From: Jaenimonas drosophilae
Lineage: Eukaryota > Euglenozoa > Kinetoplastea > Trypanosomatida > Trypanosomatidae
Length of the DNA: 64,000 nucleotides
Reading direction: 5' to 3'
NCBI GenBank assembly: GCA_030849065.1
Contig: JASAON010001654.1
Coordinates: 124,001 to 188,000, forward strand
Below, one piece after another: positions 29,701-39,500 of the stretch (its first letter is position 1; every line of letters begins with the position of its first letter). The translations under genes were made by a program, and so were the position numbers. The notes under the pieces are model-generated. The model was not told the origin of the DNA and searched no databases. It saw only the letters and a program-made list of their open reading frames with translations.

Positions 29701-30249
29701 TCACTGCGTTGGGTCAGCTCGGCCTACGTCTTTGGTCAGTGGTTTGAGATTCTCCATCGTCTGGGAGAGGTGCATAGAGATGGCAGCAAAAGGATCTGCT
29801 TCGTACTCAGGAACCTGCAGTACTTGGTCAAACAACTGCAATTCCTCGGTGAGAATCTGAAACCTCTCCTCCGCTGCTGTGGGAATGTGCGTGGAGTTTC
29901 CCTGGCGGTCCTTGAGCCGTTGAATGCGGCTCTTCTGGCGAAGCTTTTGCTGCTGCTGCTGAGAGGTTAGGTGCTGCCGACCCCTCTGAGCGCTGCTGAG
30001 CTGAGCCTTCAACGTGCGCGCATTGAGTTCCGAAGATGCGCCACTTTCCACCACGTCACCTGCTGAAGTTTCAGCCGGTGCCACGAAGACGTTTGGCTTG
30101 CGATGTGTGGTAGTGCGAACCCCACGAGGACTAGACGTCTGCTCATTTCCATCGCGTGTGGTGCTAGAAGTGGGCGCGGTGACCTTGCCGGTGCTGGACG
30201 TGCTCTTTTTGGCAAAGCGCTGCCGCATCGTCGTCTTTTTGGTAGCCAT
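29701..30249 (-). CDS. SLX9/FAM207-like ribosome biogenesis protein
   Basis: 182 aa, basic N-terminus (MATKKTTMRQRFAKKS), a Gln-rich basic helix in the middle (QQQQQKLRQKSRIQRLKDRQ) and a C-terminal helix pair with EERFQILTEELQLFDQVLQVPEYEADPFAAI. The last part matches the SLX9/FAM207A end (E..RF..LL..P.Y.A.PL.AI...L...M). SLX9 acts in the nucleolus in 40S subunit maturation and export. Similarity is limited to the C-terminal third, so the call is tentative. The overall length and basic character fit the family (yeast SLX9 210 aa). Confidence 0.55.
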   Translation of the reverse strand: MATKKTTMRQRFAKKSTSSTGKVTAPTSSTTRDGNEQTSSPRGVRTTTHRKPNVFVAPAETSAGDVVESGASSELNARTLKAQLSSAQRGRQHLTSQQQQQKLRQKSRIQRLKDRQGNSTHIPTAAEERFQILTEELQLFDQVLQVPEYEADPFAAISMHLSQTMENLKPLTKDVGRADPTQ

Positions 30250-30457
30250 CTCAATGGTGTGCAGTTGGTACTATCTACTGGCAATAGTAAAACGTGAAAG
30301 CAAGGAAAAAGGCATCGCATTCGGGAAGGTCACCACCGATCCATGGAGAACAGCACATGAGTAGTAGTGGCAGCATCCATAGTCAGAGTTCACAACAAAA
30401 CTAACGAGTATAGGCTTCGTGAGAATCACGTTGCGGGGTGGTTGTTGCTGACAGATG

Positions 30458-30844
30458 CTACTTGGTACTCGCCAAGTTGTGATCATCCTTGTGCCCGGAA
30501 AGAAGTATGGTGCTTTCTTCGACACGAAGAAAACGACCATCTTTATCAGTTTCTCCAAAGAGATAGACCTCATGCTTAGATACAGAATTATCTTTTTTGG
30601 TCAGTGTCACGATGTGTCGATCTGCGTACAGAGATCCCTGTCGAAGCTCCTCCAGGACCTCGATCTCCACGGAGGCAGCCACCTCCCGAAGCTTCTGAAT
30701 GTGTTGAATGAAGCCCAAGCGGTCACTCCATGTTCCATTAGTGCGTTGACGGTAGTTGGGACTGAAGTGCATATCCGCAGCTTCATCTACCGTCAAGTGA
30801 CGGTGGTTCACCAAATCGTTTAGCGCGGTGCGAATGTCGCTCAT
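30458..30844 (-). CDS. SnoaL/NTF2-like fold protein
   Basis: 128 aa from the ATG at 30844. The pattern fits an NTF2-like cone: an N-terminal helix with a following Y.QRTNG...R..F..H...LRE, then long strands VEIEVLEELRQGSLYADRHIVTLTKKDNS and HEVYLFGETDKDGRFLRVEES. This is the SnoaL-like polyketide-cyclase/ester-type subgroup, small cytosolic proteins found in many protists and bacteria with mostly unknown substrates. The D.DGR..R.EE ending is typical of that group. No targeting signal is visible. The function cannot be stated beyond the fold. Confidence 0.6.
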   Translation of the reverse strand: MSDIRTALNDLVNHRHLTVDEAADMHFSPNYRQRTNGTWSDRLGFIQHIQKLREVAASVEIEVLEELRQGSLYADRHIVTLTKKDNSVSKHEVYLFGETDKDGRFLRVEESTILLSGHKDDHNLASTK

Positions 30845-31035
30845 GGATGTGCAGAAAGAGAAGCTTGAGATGGGTAGGACTTGATGCACCTACAACATTG
30901 CTCGTCAGACAAGGGTGAATTCAGCAAGATTTGTGTGAACCAACTCCCAAAGAACCATGCAGGTTGTTTGCCTAGCCAGAGGCACTCGAGGTGGGCACTT
31001 TCATCGATAGCAGAGATGCTGCCAAGCAACGGCGC

Positions 31036-32574
31036 TCAGCGATATATCTGGGAACAATCAAATACAACAATTTTCCCGTATCGAAGCTCTTCAGCCAGCT
31101 TGTGCGGTTGTGCAATACTGGGACGTTTCCTCAGGAGCACCGACGACGGAGGTAGTGGAGAGCACACCACCGTTCTGTTCCGAGAGTGACACCGATGCCG
31201 TCCGCCCTTGCGCGTCAAGTGCTCTCTCTGATATTGAAGAAGGTGCTCAACGTCCACTACTGCCAGTGAGTGATCCTTGCGTTGATAACGGCCGCTGATC
31301 CAAGTGCAGTTTTGTTGCATCAGTTGTTCAACTTGGCAGCACCGGTAATGACGTAGTAGCTCTGGCACAGATTGCACAGCTATAGCAGACGGCGTAGTGC
31401 CACAATGCAGTGGTGTGTGATCTGCTGACCCGTCCACGGCTATAAGAAGCGTGCGATTGAGCAGCAGCGGCAACGACATAAGCGCCTCGACCTTGGAAGA
31501 GGAACGTGACCTTTTCTTAGCTCTTAGCGCCGCCTTACTTCTGCTCACCTCCTCCACTCTGGCGTGGTAACTCAGGACCTCCTCCATCGATAGCCGCAGC
31601 GGCTCGTGTGTGAAGGCAAAACACTGAGATGAAAGGAGGTCGCTTTTCATCTGAAGCCCTCGTTTGAATGGGTGCTTCATTGGATCTTCCCATGGATTAT
31701 GCACACAAAACACAACGGCGATGTAGAGGCACTCTTCCCGTTGAAGAACAAGAAGCCCGACACAATTTCTCTCTGGCGCATTGTGCAAGCTGCTGGAGTC
31801 ACTGTTCTTCCACGCCTGTTGGCGGCTGGACACATTGCTACGGTCGCTCTTGCGACTCAGAGCACACATAGGAGCTTGGGTCCAGAGTCCACCATGATCA
31901 ACGCCTGCAATGTTGCTCATGCTTAGCATCCTCTCTGGTGGTCCTCGAGGGGTACTGTGATCTGCGAGGTACGTTGGTTGCTGAAACCTCCATCCCCCAC
32001 CACCACCACCGTCCTCCATTGGGGTGCTCCGAGACTTCCCCGACAGCCCCAAACTCGCACGATGGCGCCACGGGACAAAAGATGGGCATATGCACCGGCA
32101 GTAGTCCATCAAGTTCGTAACCCGACCAGTACCTTGAGCTGGCTGTGGAAGCCCTGGTATGGCGTACAGTCTGCCCACATGGCGAAACTTTGCACCACTG
32201 CCGCCGTACACAAGGTCAAACACGGCCGGGGTGTTCCAGCACAGTGTACTGACAGCCTGAGTGGGATGACTCTGAGGCTTGCACCGACAACGAAGTGGGT
32301 ACAAGGAATTTCTCTGGCTATTTGCGCACCGGATGAGGTACACATGCTGCCAATCAAAGGTTGGCCTATTCTGCAGAGGGCCCCCCACGGGGGGAAATAG
32401 ATCAACAAAACTCTCCAAAATGTTTGACGGAGTCACGATGATTGCGCTGGCGGCACCACCTCCACATGGACTGAATCGTACGCTTGAGCAGATTGTCCGG
32501 CCACCCGTCCAAGTAGCAGCATGCTTTCGTCGGTGCAAGCATATGCTTGCCATGACGCAACGAAGTTTTGACAT
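31036..32574 (-). CDS. Unrecognised protein (512 aa)
   Basis: 512-codon frame from an ATG at 32574, co-oriented and correctly spaced between glycerate kinase and the SnoaL-like gene. Cys, His, Arg and Trp are frequent in the first half. There is a poly-Gly run (about residues 190-195) and a basic KKRSRSSSK patch around residue 355. The second half is more regular (MEEVLSYHARVEEVSRSKAALRAKKR; LLLNRTLLIAVDGSADH; LLRHYRCCQVEQLMQQ). The N-terminus is basic with few acidic residues, so mitochondrial import is possible. No domain recognised. Length argues against a chance frame, although base composition is less gene-like than that of its neighbours. Confidence 0.55.
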   Translation of the reverse strand: MSKLRCVMASICLHRRKHAATWTGGRTICSSVRFSPCGGGAASAIIVTPSNILESFVDLFPPVGGPLQNRPTFDWQHVYLIRCANSQRNSLYPLRCRCKPQSHPTQAVSTLCWNTPAVFDLVYGGSGAKFRHVGRLYAIPGLPQPAQGTGRVTNLMDYCRCICPSFVPWRHRASLGLSGKSRSTPMEDGGGGGGWRFQQPTYLADHSTPRGPPERMLSMSNIAGVDHGGLWTQAPMCALSRKSDRSNVSSRQQAWKNSDSSSLHNAPERNCVGLLVLQREECLYIAVVFCVHNPWEDPMKHPFKRGLQMKSDLLSSQCFAFTHEPLRLSMEEVLSYHARVEEVSRSKAALRAKKRSRSSSKVEALMSLPLLLNRTLLIAVDGSADHTPLHCGTTPSAIAVQSVPELLRHYRCCQVEQLMQQNCTWISGRYQRKDHSLAVVDVEHLLQYQREHLTRKGGRHRCHSRNRTVVCSPLPPSSVLLRKRPSIAQPHKLAEELRYGKIVVFDCSQIYR

Positions 32575-32892
32575 TTAAGGACTCATGGTTGCCTTCACAG
32601 CAAACCAAGAAGAAGAAGACGAAAGAGAGAAGTGACGACGGAGCCATCAGTTGCGTCAACCACAGTCAACTCCAGTTGTGTGCTAAAAACAGCGACATGT
32701 AACTCGTCCGAAAATGAAATTTGCTGTGCGAATGAACGCATATGAGCACTGAGGAAACTGAACGATACGACTTTTGATGGGAAGCGTTGGGCATAGGCCC
32801 ATGACACTGGAGAGAATGACGAGAGTTGTGTAGTCCGCGGGAATATCAAAAAAAACACATGAGATCACACGATGATACTGTGATTGCTGCAC
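32575..32892. other. Intergenic between glycerate kinase and the 512-aa gene
   Basis: About 320 bases. The minus strand is pyrimidine-rich near 32600-32630 (TTTCGTCTTCTTCTTCTTGG type), a likely trans-splice tract for the gene starting at 32574. Nothing else seen. Confidence 0.5.
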
Positions 32893-34866
32893 CTAGATAC
32901 TGGAAGGACGCTTCCACCGCAACTTCTCTCCGTTCGGATCGCAGAGGCTTAGCGTGGTACGCTCGCGAACACACCGAAACGTCTCCTGCATTGCCTCTCT
33001 GACAGTAAAAGGTTGTGGGGTAAGTGGAAGGATGTTGAGATATGGGGTGGCCGCAGCCACCATGTGTTTCCAAAGAGCGGGATGACTCTCTGCATGGGGA
33101 TGTGATGGTAATTGTTCCAGGAGATCATTGACTAACTTCTTCACCAGAGATTCTGTAGTTCGTAGGCCAGTTGAGGCAGCGGTTGTTTCGTAGAGTGAGG
33201 GGAGAAATATGCGGAAGAGGGACTCCTGAACGGCCTCCTGGCACGACTCCCTGCTCGGAAAGCCACACCGCCCACAAATGATGACAAACTCACTGACGAA
33301 GCGGCTGTCCACTGCCCGCCTCTCCACAACTTGATGCTTGAGTGTGGCAAGAAATGATGCTACTGTGGTGTCGTGGTCTGCGGTGACGTGTCTTTCTGAC
33401 ATTGCCTTAACCAGGCATAGCAGGTTCGACTCCACAACCATTTCCAACAGGCGCCCAACCGTTTTGTGGGAGTCCACCGTCTGGACATCAAAGCTGCCTT
33501 CACCAGACACAATCACATCACATGGGATCTTGAGAGGAAGCATCTGCTGCGATGTGTTGCCGGACGCAAGGTCACTGATGTTGCCTCGCACATTGAGAAG
33601 TGCCGCAACGGCATCCGCACCGGGAAGGCAGGCGGAGCGTAGGACGTACCGGAAGAAACCACTCATTCCTCCGGCACCTCCTCCTCCCGCTCCGTGGAGC
33701 AACTCACGAAGAGCCTCGTCCTCGGTCCCGTGACGACTTTCTGGCATGCTCTTCCACGTGCTTGCCACCACACGACGGGCGGCATGTTCCATACCACGCT
33801 CCAGGGCCATCAACTGCAGCCGCTGCTCCTCGGAGCTTACCTCGCCCACTGCCGCATCTTCCGTCCTCGTCTTCCCCGCTGCCATCCTGGGCAAGGGAGC
33901 ACACTTCTGGGGTCCAAAAACCATCGTCGCACCACGAGGACCAACAAGGGGGTTGTCCACATCACAAATGAGAAATACACGCTCAATGAAGAGCCCCGTG
34001 GCGTGATCATCGACGCTGTTGAAGCGCATCGGAAACCGTCTACGTAGCTCATCGGATATCTCCACACGAGAGAGCTGCGACAGGTGCCCCCCGCGGAAGG
34101 GCTGTCGGAGAAGCTCCTCGCCGCCCGACTCCGACTTGACAAAAATGTGAAGACCCAACGCTTGCAGCGCGCCAAGGCCACCATCATTCGTAGAGCTTCC
34201 GCCAATCCCCATAAACACCGTAATACCCTCTCCTTCTGCCGAGTGACACTCCCGATGCGCCCGTTGCTGAGCGAGGTAGGCCAGGGCATGGCGCAGCACT
34301 TCCCCCACCCCATAGCTCGTCGTCTGCAACGGACTCCGCTGGGATGGGTCAGCAATGCGTGGGAGGCCAGCGGCATCCGCCATCTCCACAATCACAACTC
34401 GCTTTTCCACGTCGCAGACAAAGGAAAAGGGAAGCTCCGCTCCGCTCACTTCCCCACTTGTGGGCAATGGCGGTGACTGACGACGGGGAGAACCAAGCGG
34501 GTCGGTGATGGCGCACTCCCCGGAGATCCACACCCGACGCAGAGCGAAGACGTCTGAGGAGGAAGGAGAGCCCAAGGAAGCCGCTCCAGAGGATGCTTTG
34601 TAGGCAATGCTGTCCATGAGACCTGCCCCACCATCGCTCATTGGTCGATGAATGAAACGAGCGGGTTGGAAACCTCTCTCCATCTTGGAAGACACCATGT
34701 TGCAAAGAAGGCTCCCACCGCGGCCGTCATATGCGTGGGAACGTTGTTGAGAGGCTACTGCACGCAGAATCCCCTGCTCCACAGCTTCGCCGACGCGGAA
34801 ACTGGGTAGCGTACCCTTGAATGAGTCTGCTGCCAACAACACGTCAATCACAGGGTTCTTCATCAT
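32893..34866 (-). CDS. GLYK: Glycerate kinase (class I, GarK/GlxK family)
   Basis: 657 aa. Family motifs in order: AADSFKGTLPSFRV at the N-terminus, PMSDGGAGLMDS, GIGGSSTNDGGLGALQALG, the CDVDNPLVGPRGAT..FGPQKCA block, GAGGGGAGGMSGF and DVIVSGEGSFDVQTVDSHKTVGRL. The enzyme phosphorylates glycerate with ATP to a phosphoglycerate that feeds glycolysis or gluconeogenesis; kinetoplastids are known to carry it. It is much longer than bacterial GlxK (about 380 aa): there are insertions after the first motif (residues 40-65), around 90-145 and a variable C-terminal half. No peroxisomal/glycosomal C-terminal tripeptide is visible (it ends PSSI), so a cytosolic location is more likely unless an internal PTS2 exists. 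Confidence 0.9.
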   Translation of the reverse strand: MMKNPVIDVLLAADSFKGTLPSFRVGEAVEQGILRAVASQQRSHAYDGRGGSLLCNMVSSKMERGFQPARFIHRPMSDGGAGLMDSIAYKASSGAASLGSPSSSDVFALRRVWISGECAITDPLGSPRRQSPPLPTSGEVSGAELPFSFVCDVEKRVVIVEMADAAGLPRIADPSQRSPLQTTSYGVGEVLRHALAYLAQQRAHRECHSAEGEGITVFMGIGGSSTNDGGLGALQALGLHIFVKSESGGEELLRQPFRGGHLSQLSRVEISDELRRRFPMRFNSVDDHATGLFIERVFLICDVDNPLVGPRGATMVFGPQKCAPLPRMAAGKTRTEDAAVGEVSSEEQRLQLMALERGMEHAARRVVASTWKSMPESRHGTEDEALRELLHGAGGGGAGGMSGFFRYVLRSACLPGADAVAALLNVRGNISDLASGNTSQQMLPLKIPCDVIVSGEGSFDVQTVDSHKTVGRLLEMVVESNLLCLVKAMSERHVTADHDTTVASFLATLKHQVVERRAVDSRFVSEFVIICGRCGFPSRESCQEAVQESLFRIFLPSLYETTAASTGLRTTESLVKKLVNDLLEQLPSHPHAESHPALWKHMVAAATPYLNILPLTPQPFTVREAMQETFRCVRERTTLSLCDPNGEKLRWKRPSSI

Positions 34867-35103
34867 TACTTGCTTCTTGAATTATGAGCCTACGAGCCTA
34901 AACGGCCTAGCAAATAACAAAGACAGTGATAATTGTGCGCAACTGTTTTACCCATACTGCAGTAAAGGTGTTGGACAATTTGCATTCGTGAACGCGCTTC
35001 TTGCCTGGTGGGTACCGAATTGAGACACCACACAGAATTTGGAGCTCAGCAACATGACACATACAGGGCACGTCCTCAAAGAAATGGGCCAGGAGCAAGC
35101 ATT

Positions 35104-35514
35104 TCAGTCTTCGTCTTTTTCTGGGGGTTGAATACCCAGCTCGGACAAGTCGCGGCCTTCCTTCATCGCTTGTCGAATCTCATCCGAGGATGGGAGCTCC
35201 GTTCGCAGTTGGTCCAGTGTCGGGATACGCTCCTCAACATCCTTGGCACTGGGGAGATCCATCCCAGACACAACTTCTCGCGCAAGAAAGGAGGCAGTTG
35301 TTTCCTCGGGTGGGTACTTATTGTACTTCTCCACACGCGCTCGGGTGCGATCACCAGTGAATACGAGTCGCCGCGACGCCACAAGGACGCAGCGTGGCAT
35401 GGGTGAGGCGCCGAATTCCCACAAACTCATGGAACGTCCACACCAAGCCACCCGACGCGCACTGGCCGGCCTCCACATCCTTTGACACAAAGCGTTCATG
35501 TGTCTCTCAGCCAT
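35104..35514 (-). CDS. Small unrecognised protein with mitochondrial-type N-terminus
   Basis: 136 aa. The first 60 residues are rich in Arg, Ala, Cys and Trp with a single acidic pair late (MAERHMNALCQRMWRPASARR), plausible as a mitochondrial presequence. The second half is hydrophilic and helical (PSAKDVEERIPTLDQLRTELPSSDEIRQAMKEGRD) and ends with acidic residues. Its reality is supported by a clear pyrimidine tract and AG at 35567, giving a 52-nt 5' UTR to the ATG at 35514. It could be a small subunit of a mitochondrial complex, but no family is recognised. Confidence 0.6.
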   Translation of the reverse strand: MAERHMNALCQRMWRPASARRVAWCGRSMSLWEFGASPMPRCVLVASRRLVFTGDRTRARVEKYNKYPPEETTASFLAREVVSGMDLPSAKDVEERIPTLDQLRTELPSSDEIRQAMKEGRDLSELGIQPPEKDED

Positions 35515-35564
35515 CAGTATTGTCAGCAGCAGAGGTACCTAGTGAAATCTACCTTCCGGTCAAT

Positions 35565-35583
35565 GACTATGAAAGAAAGAATA
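35565..35583 (-). promoter_or_regulatory. Predicted trans-splice acceptor for the 136-aa gene
   Basis: Minus strand reads CTATTCTTTCTTTCATAG with the G at 35567, 52 nt before the ATG at 35514. Later AGs exist but this is the first after the tract. Confidence 0.55.
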
Positions 35584-36598
35584 GATGTGAAGGCACCAAG
35601 CATTGGAACTGCACCACGACGGAAGGGAGAAGCGCACATACAGAGGGGGGGGGGTGAGAGGGAAGAGGTACATAGACATACACACTTTTAAAAAAATTCT
35701 CCAAAGCAAACGGGTATGCAGTGCAGTAGGTCAGGCAAAGAAGAAAATACACGTGACGAAGTGCTCAAAACACTCCCGTCCCCCTAATCTCGCTTTCCTT
35801 ATCCACGCACCCAAGCGCCTCGTGCTACAAACTCCAAAGAAACAAACACAGTAACTAAACACTGGCGTCGTGGTGCATACCTCAAAGAGAGAAGGGGGTG
35901 AAGAAGCGCGTGTCGCGTAGCGAACACCGATTCATAAGGCAAAATCACGGGTGAAAAAAGCAGGGCATGTGCAGTGGGATTGGTACAAACTACATCCTTC
36001 AATAGACTGAAGGGAGAGCAAATGTATGACCTCACACAACCCCAGGGTAGAAAAAACAGAAGGGTGGGGTAGGGGTAGTGCTTGTCATAGTGAAGAGGTG
36101 AGTGGGCGTAATTCTGAGTGCCGCGGAACTAACAAAGAGGTGTAAGTTCGGGATGTTGGGGGCTGTTGAACAGACGCCGCAAATGATGGCTATCATTTGA
36201 AAAAGAAGACAGAAACTATAAAACGATGCCACCAGCATGGGTGGAATCCTACGTTTCTTCTGGGAACTCCTGGGACTCTAACCCGTTGCGTCTCCATGCG
36301 CCGATGCAGGCAAGCTACACAGAATGGAGAAGATTGATGTTATATAAGCTCCTTTCGAAGCCACAAATCGTACAGGGTGTCGGTGTTGTGGGTAATCTCC
36401 ACAGTCCACGCGAAACAACCATGCAAAATAATCTGAATGATGCATCAGCCAAGAAGGTGATGTTCTTCCTCTCGGTAGCGACAACTTTGCCCATACGACC
36501 GTATTGTCATTCTCCGAGTTGCTGAAGTCAGACTCAGATGTAGTATCAACCTCCATGGGCACTCTTTGTAGTGCCTGTCCTCGCACCGTGAGCAGGTT
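35584..36598. other. Intergenic: 3' UTR of the 1400-aa gene and spacer
   Basis: About 1 kb. It includes a G10 run at 35645-35654 (C-run on the transcribed-like minus strand). Short open frames near 36278-36586 sit within 50 bases of the upstream stop codon, leaving no room for a splice site, so I treat them as 3' UTR. Confidence 0.5.
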
Positions 36599-39500
36599 CT
36601 ATGTACGACAGAAGCGAACGTCGTTTGACGTATCTGGCATGAGAGGATCGCCAGTGCGGTCTACTTCCTCAGATCGTGGACGTGGGGCAGCAGATGTTTC
36701 TCCCCTCCGCCCCGACCGAGTGACGACGTGCTGCCGGGGCAAATCTGCCGCCCCTGCAGATGGCGGGCTTAGTAGAGACCTCCCCCAGCTGGATCGGGCT
36801 GGACCACCACTGGACTTAAATCCATCTTCAAGGACGAGCTGCGCGGCACTGTTCAGGGGCATTCCCCGCTGGCTTCTACGAAGGTTGGACTCCCGCGACG
36901 AGTCTGGCAAAAAGGAGGGAACACTCAGCATGCGCTGCTGCTTGGCGCTACGTGACGACGGAGGCGGCGGCGGCACGGCAACTGAGGTGGCAGCGGTCTT
37001 GAGGGAGGTGTTGCTCCGCCGCAGGAGGAGGCTTAGAGGGTTATGAAGGGTTGAAGCGGCGGCCAGACGCTCAGGGGTCTCGGTGGACTGCACTGCTGGG
37101 GCGGTTTGCGAGTGCACAAACGTGACGTCCGACGTGGTGGAGGTGTAGGTTCGGGCAGGGGGTGGTGGTGGAGTTCCTGGTTGTGATCCATGGCGCCCCG
37201 ATGAGCCCCCGGTTGCTGTGCCAAGAAGGGAGGACGACGACTTGTCTAGCAGAGCCGTCATGGGTCCTGGAGAAGGACGAGAGCCGCGCCCGCTTGGCAT
37301 GTACTCTGAGATAGAAGGGGAGAGAGAATTCTCCACCCGTTGCCTCGATGACTCGTTGGAGCCTTCCATGCACAGCTTGAGTACCTTACCGTCCGACACG
37401 GTGACAAGGCGACGACGATTTCCTCGTCGAGGTGGGGTTGCGGAACTGTCTGCCCCGCTGCTGCGCCACGTAGTCAAGTGACTCCCTGGGCTGAGCGAGC
37501 TCGCAGCGTTCCTTCCGTAGTCACTCCGAGCCTCGTCATGACGTTCCAGCCAGCCACGTAAGGAGGGCATGACGCGATGGGGTGGATCACAGGCCTCACC
37601 CACCTCTCCTGATTCGGTGGCCGGCTGAGAACGTTGGCGCGGCTCATGAGTATGAACGATCACATGATAGGAGCGGCCGAGACCATTCGGCTGATACGTT
37701 CCGCGTGGTGTTCGACTCAGCCGTAGTCGTGGCGAGCGCGATGGCGTCGTGAGCTGATCACCTGTGCTGCGCGCAGATGGTTGTGGTGATGTGAAGGCGG
37801 ACAAGTGGTTGATTGGTGTCACACAGGTTGGTGATTCATCGGCAGGAATGGCAAAGTCGGTGATGGGGGGCGTGATGTCATTGTTAGGCATGGACGTTGG
37901 TGGCGAACAACACGGGAGGGTCTCACCATGGGAAGTGAAATCGTCCGCCCCATCCATTGATACGGGGCTCGTCAGAGCGTCTCCTGCACTGTTGTCTGCA
38001 CTCGCCATCGAGACAAAGTCGGTGACCCGCTCCTCTAGCCCCACTCCACCCATTTGCAGTGCCGAGAATGCTTCGCACGGTTGCTCCACCTCCAACGAGA
38101 GGTGGTGCTCGTCTGTGATTTCGTCCATGCGCTGCGTAGGTTGTGACGTTCGACGGGTGGGTGAGGAACAAGGATGCGTAACGGGCCGCTCAGATTGTAG
38201 ATCTGGCGCCAACAACCGAGAGGGATTGAGTTCATCATGCTCTTCCAGGATCAGCGTCTCCCAGTCCTCAGCAGTGGAGCTAAGGTCCATTGATGTACGA
38301 CGGTTTCGCCGCCGTGCTCGTCGAGCGGCTGCAGTCTCCTCAAGCACCTCACTGTTTTCCGCTCGGGCCCTATCCAGTGCCGCGAAGCGTTCTGCCATGT
38401 TCCATTCATCCAGTAGTTGGTGCTCTGGAGTACCTTCAGTTGAGCTGCCCCGGCGTTGGCGTGAGGTACGCCGAGAAACACTTGCCAAGCGACGGGTGTG
38501 CACCGACCGAACCTCCACGGCCGAGATGGTCCCATCTCCTCGCCTCCATGGAGGGCTTCGCCCATCTGTCCGTCGCTCCGACTTTTCACGTCGCGCGCTT
38601 CGTGGGCTGCAACCCTGTGAAGGAGAGCGACTGCCGTGACTGGACTCTCCATTGAGGAACACAAACTTCTCGTCACCATCCGCGCCATGAGAGATGAGAA
38701 AAGAATCCATAGCTGAACTGTTCAGGGTCATCCAGAGGTCATCATCTGCGGTGGGTTCTTCACTGATGCCAGCACCGCTCGCTGCTCGTTTCTTGGTTGC
38801 CCACCCACGGTCATGGTAGCGATGGGGTCTCCAGGAGCCTGGCGGTAGGCCCTCTTGTGCATCGTCGATCCATGCCTTGGTCATACGGGAGGCTTGCTGA
38901 GTGCGACCTACGTACTCGGCCAGAAGACGACGTGCAGAGGGGTTTATGCGGTGCTTCTGAAGTGCACGACTCACCGAGCGGTGGTTCTTTGGGGCGACAG
39001 GGGGGCGACGCATCACAGGAACCGGCGGCACGGACCACTTCCGCACGGATCGTGGTGGGGTGGAGGAAGTGACACTCCTTCCTTCGACAGAGACAAAGTC
39101 GGGATCATACGGGGGAGCAAATGTAACGACGGAGAGGGGGAGTGGGGGCACCGAGGGCACGCTAGTCAGTGAGAGCGCGGAGGCCGTCTTCTCCTCTCGA
39201 GGGGCAACTGGCAAGGGGCTGCACTCTTCCTTTACCCAATCTTCGCCGCCGCGGGTACCGCGCCATGGGGATGCGGAGCTTTCCTCACTGCGGCAGACGG
39301 AGTAGAGACCCCGCCCGCCACGATCGGCTGACTGGCCAACGGGTGTGGAGCTGATAGATGAAAGAGGGGTTTGACGGGCAGAGAGTCCTCTCGGGTGTGG
39401 TGAGCTGCTGTTGGCACCACCGGTCTGGTCCAGGACGGTGGTGTTTGTGCTTACGGACAAACAGGGTGACGAGCGTGCTGGAGTAGCTACAGACATGGGA

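Noticed and set aside
36278..36586. Short minus-strand frame just downstream of the 1400-aa gene
   Set aside because: Starts about 40 bases after the stop codon, leaving no space for a splice site; first codon GTG. Treated as 3' UTR.
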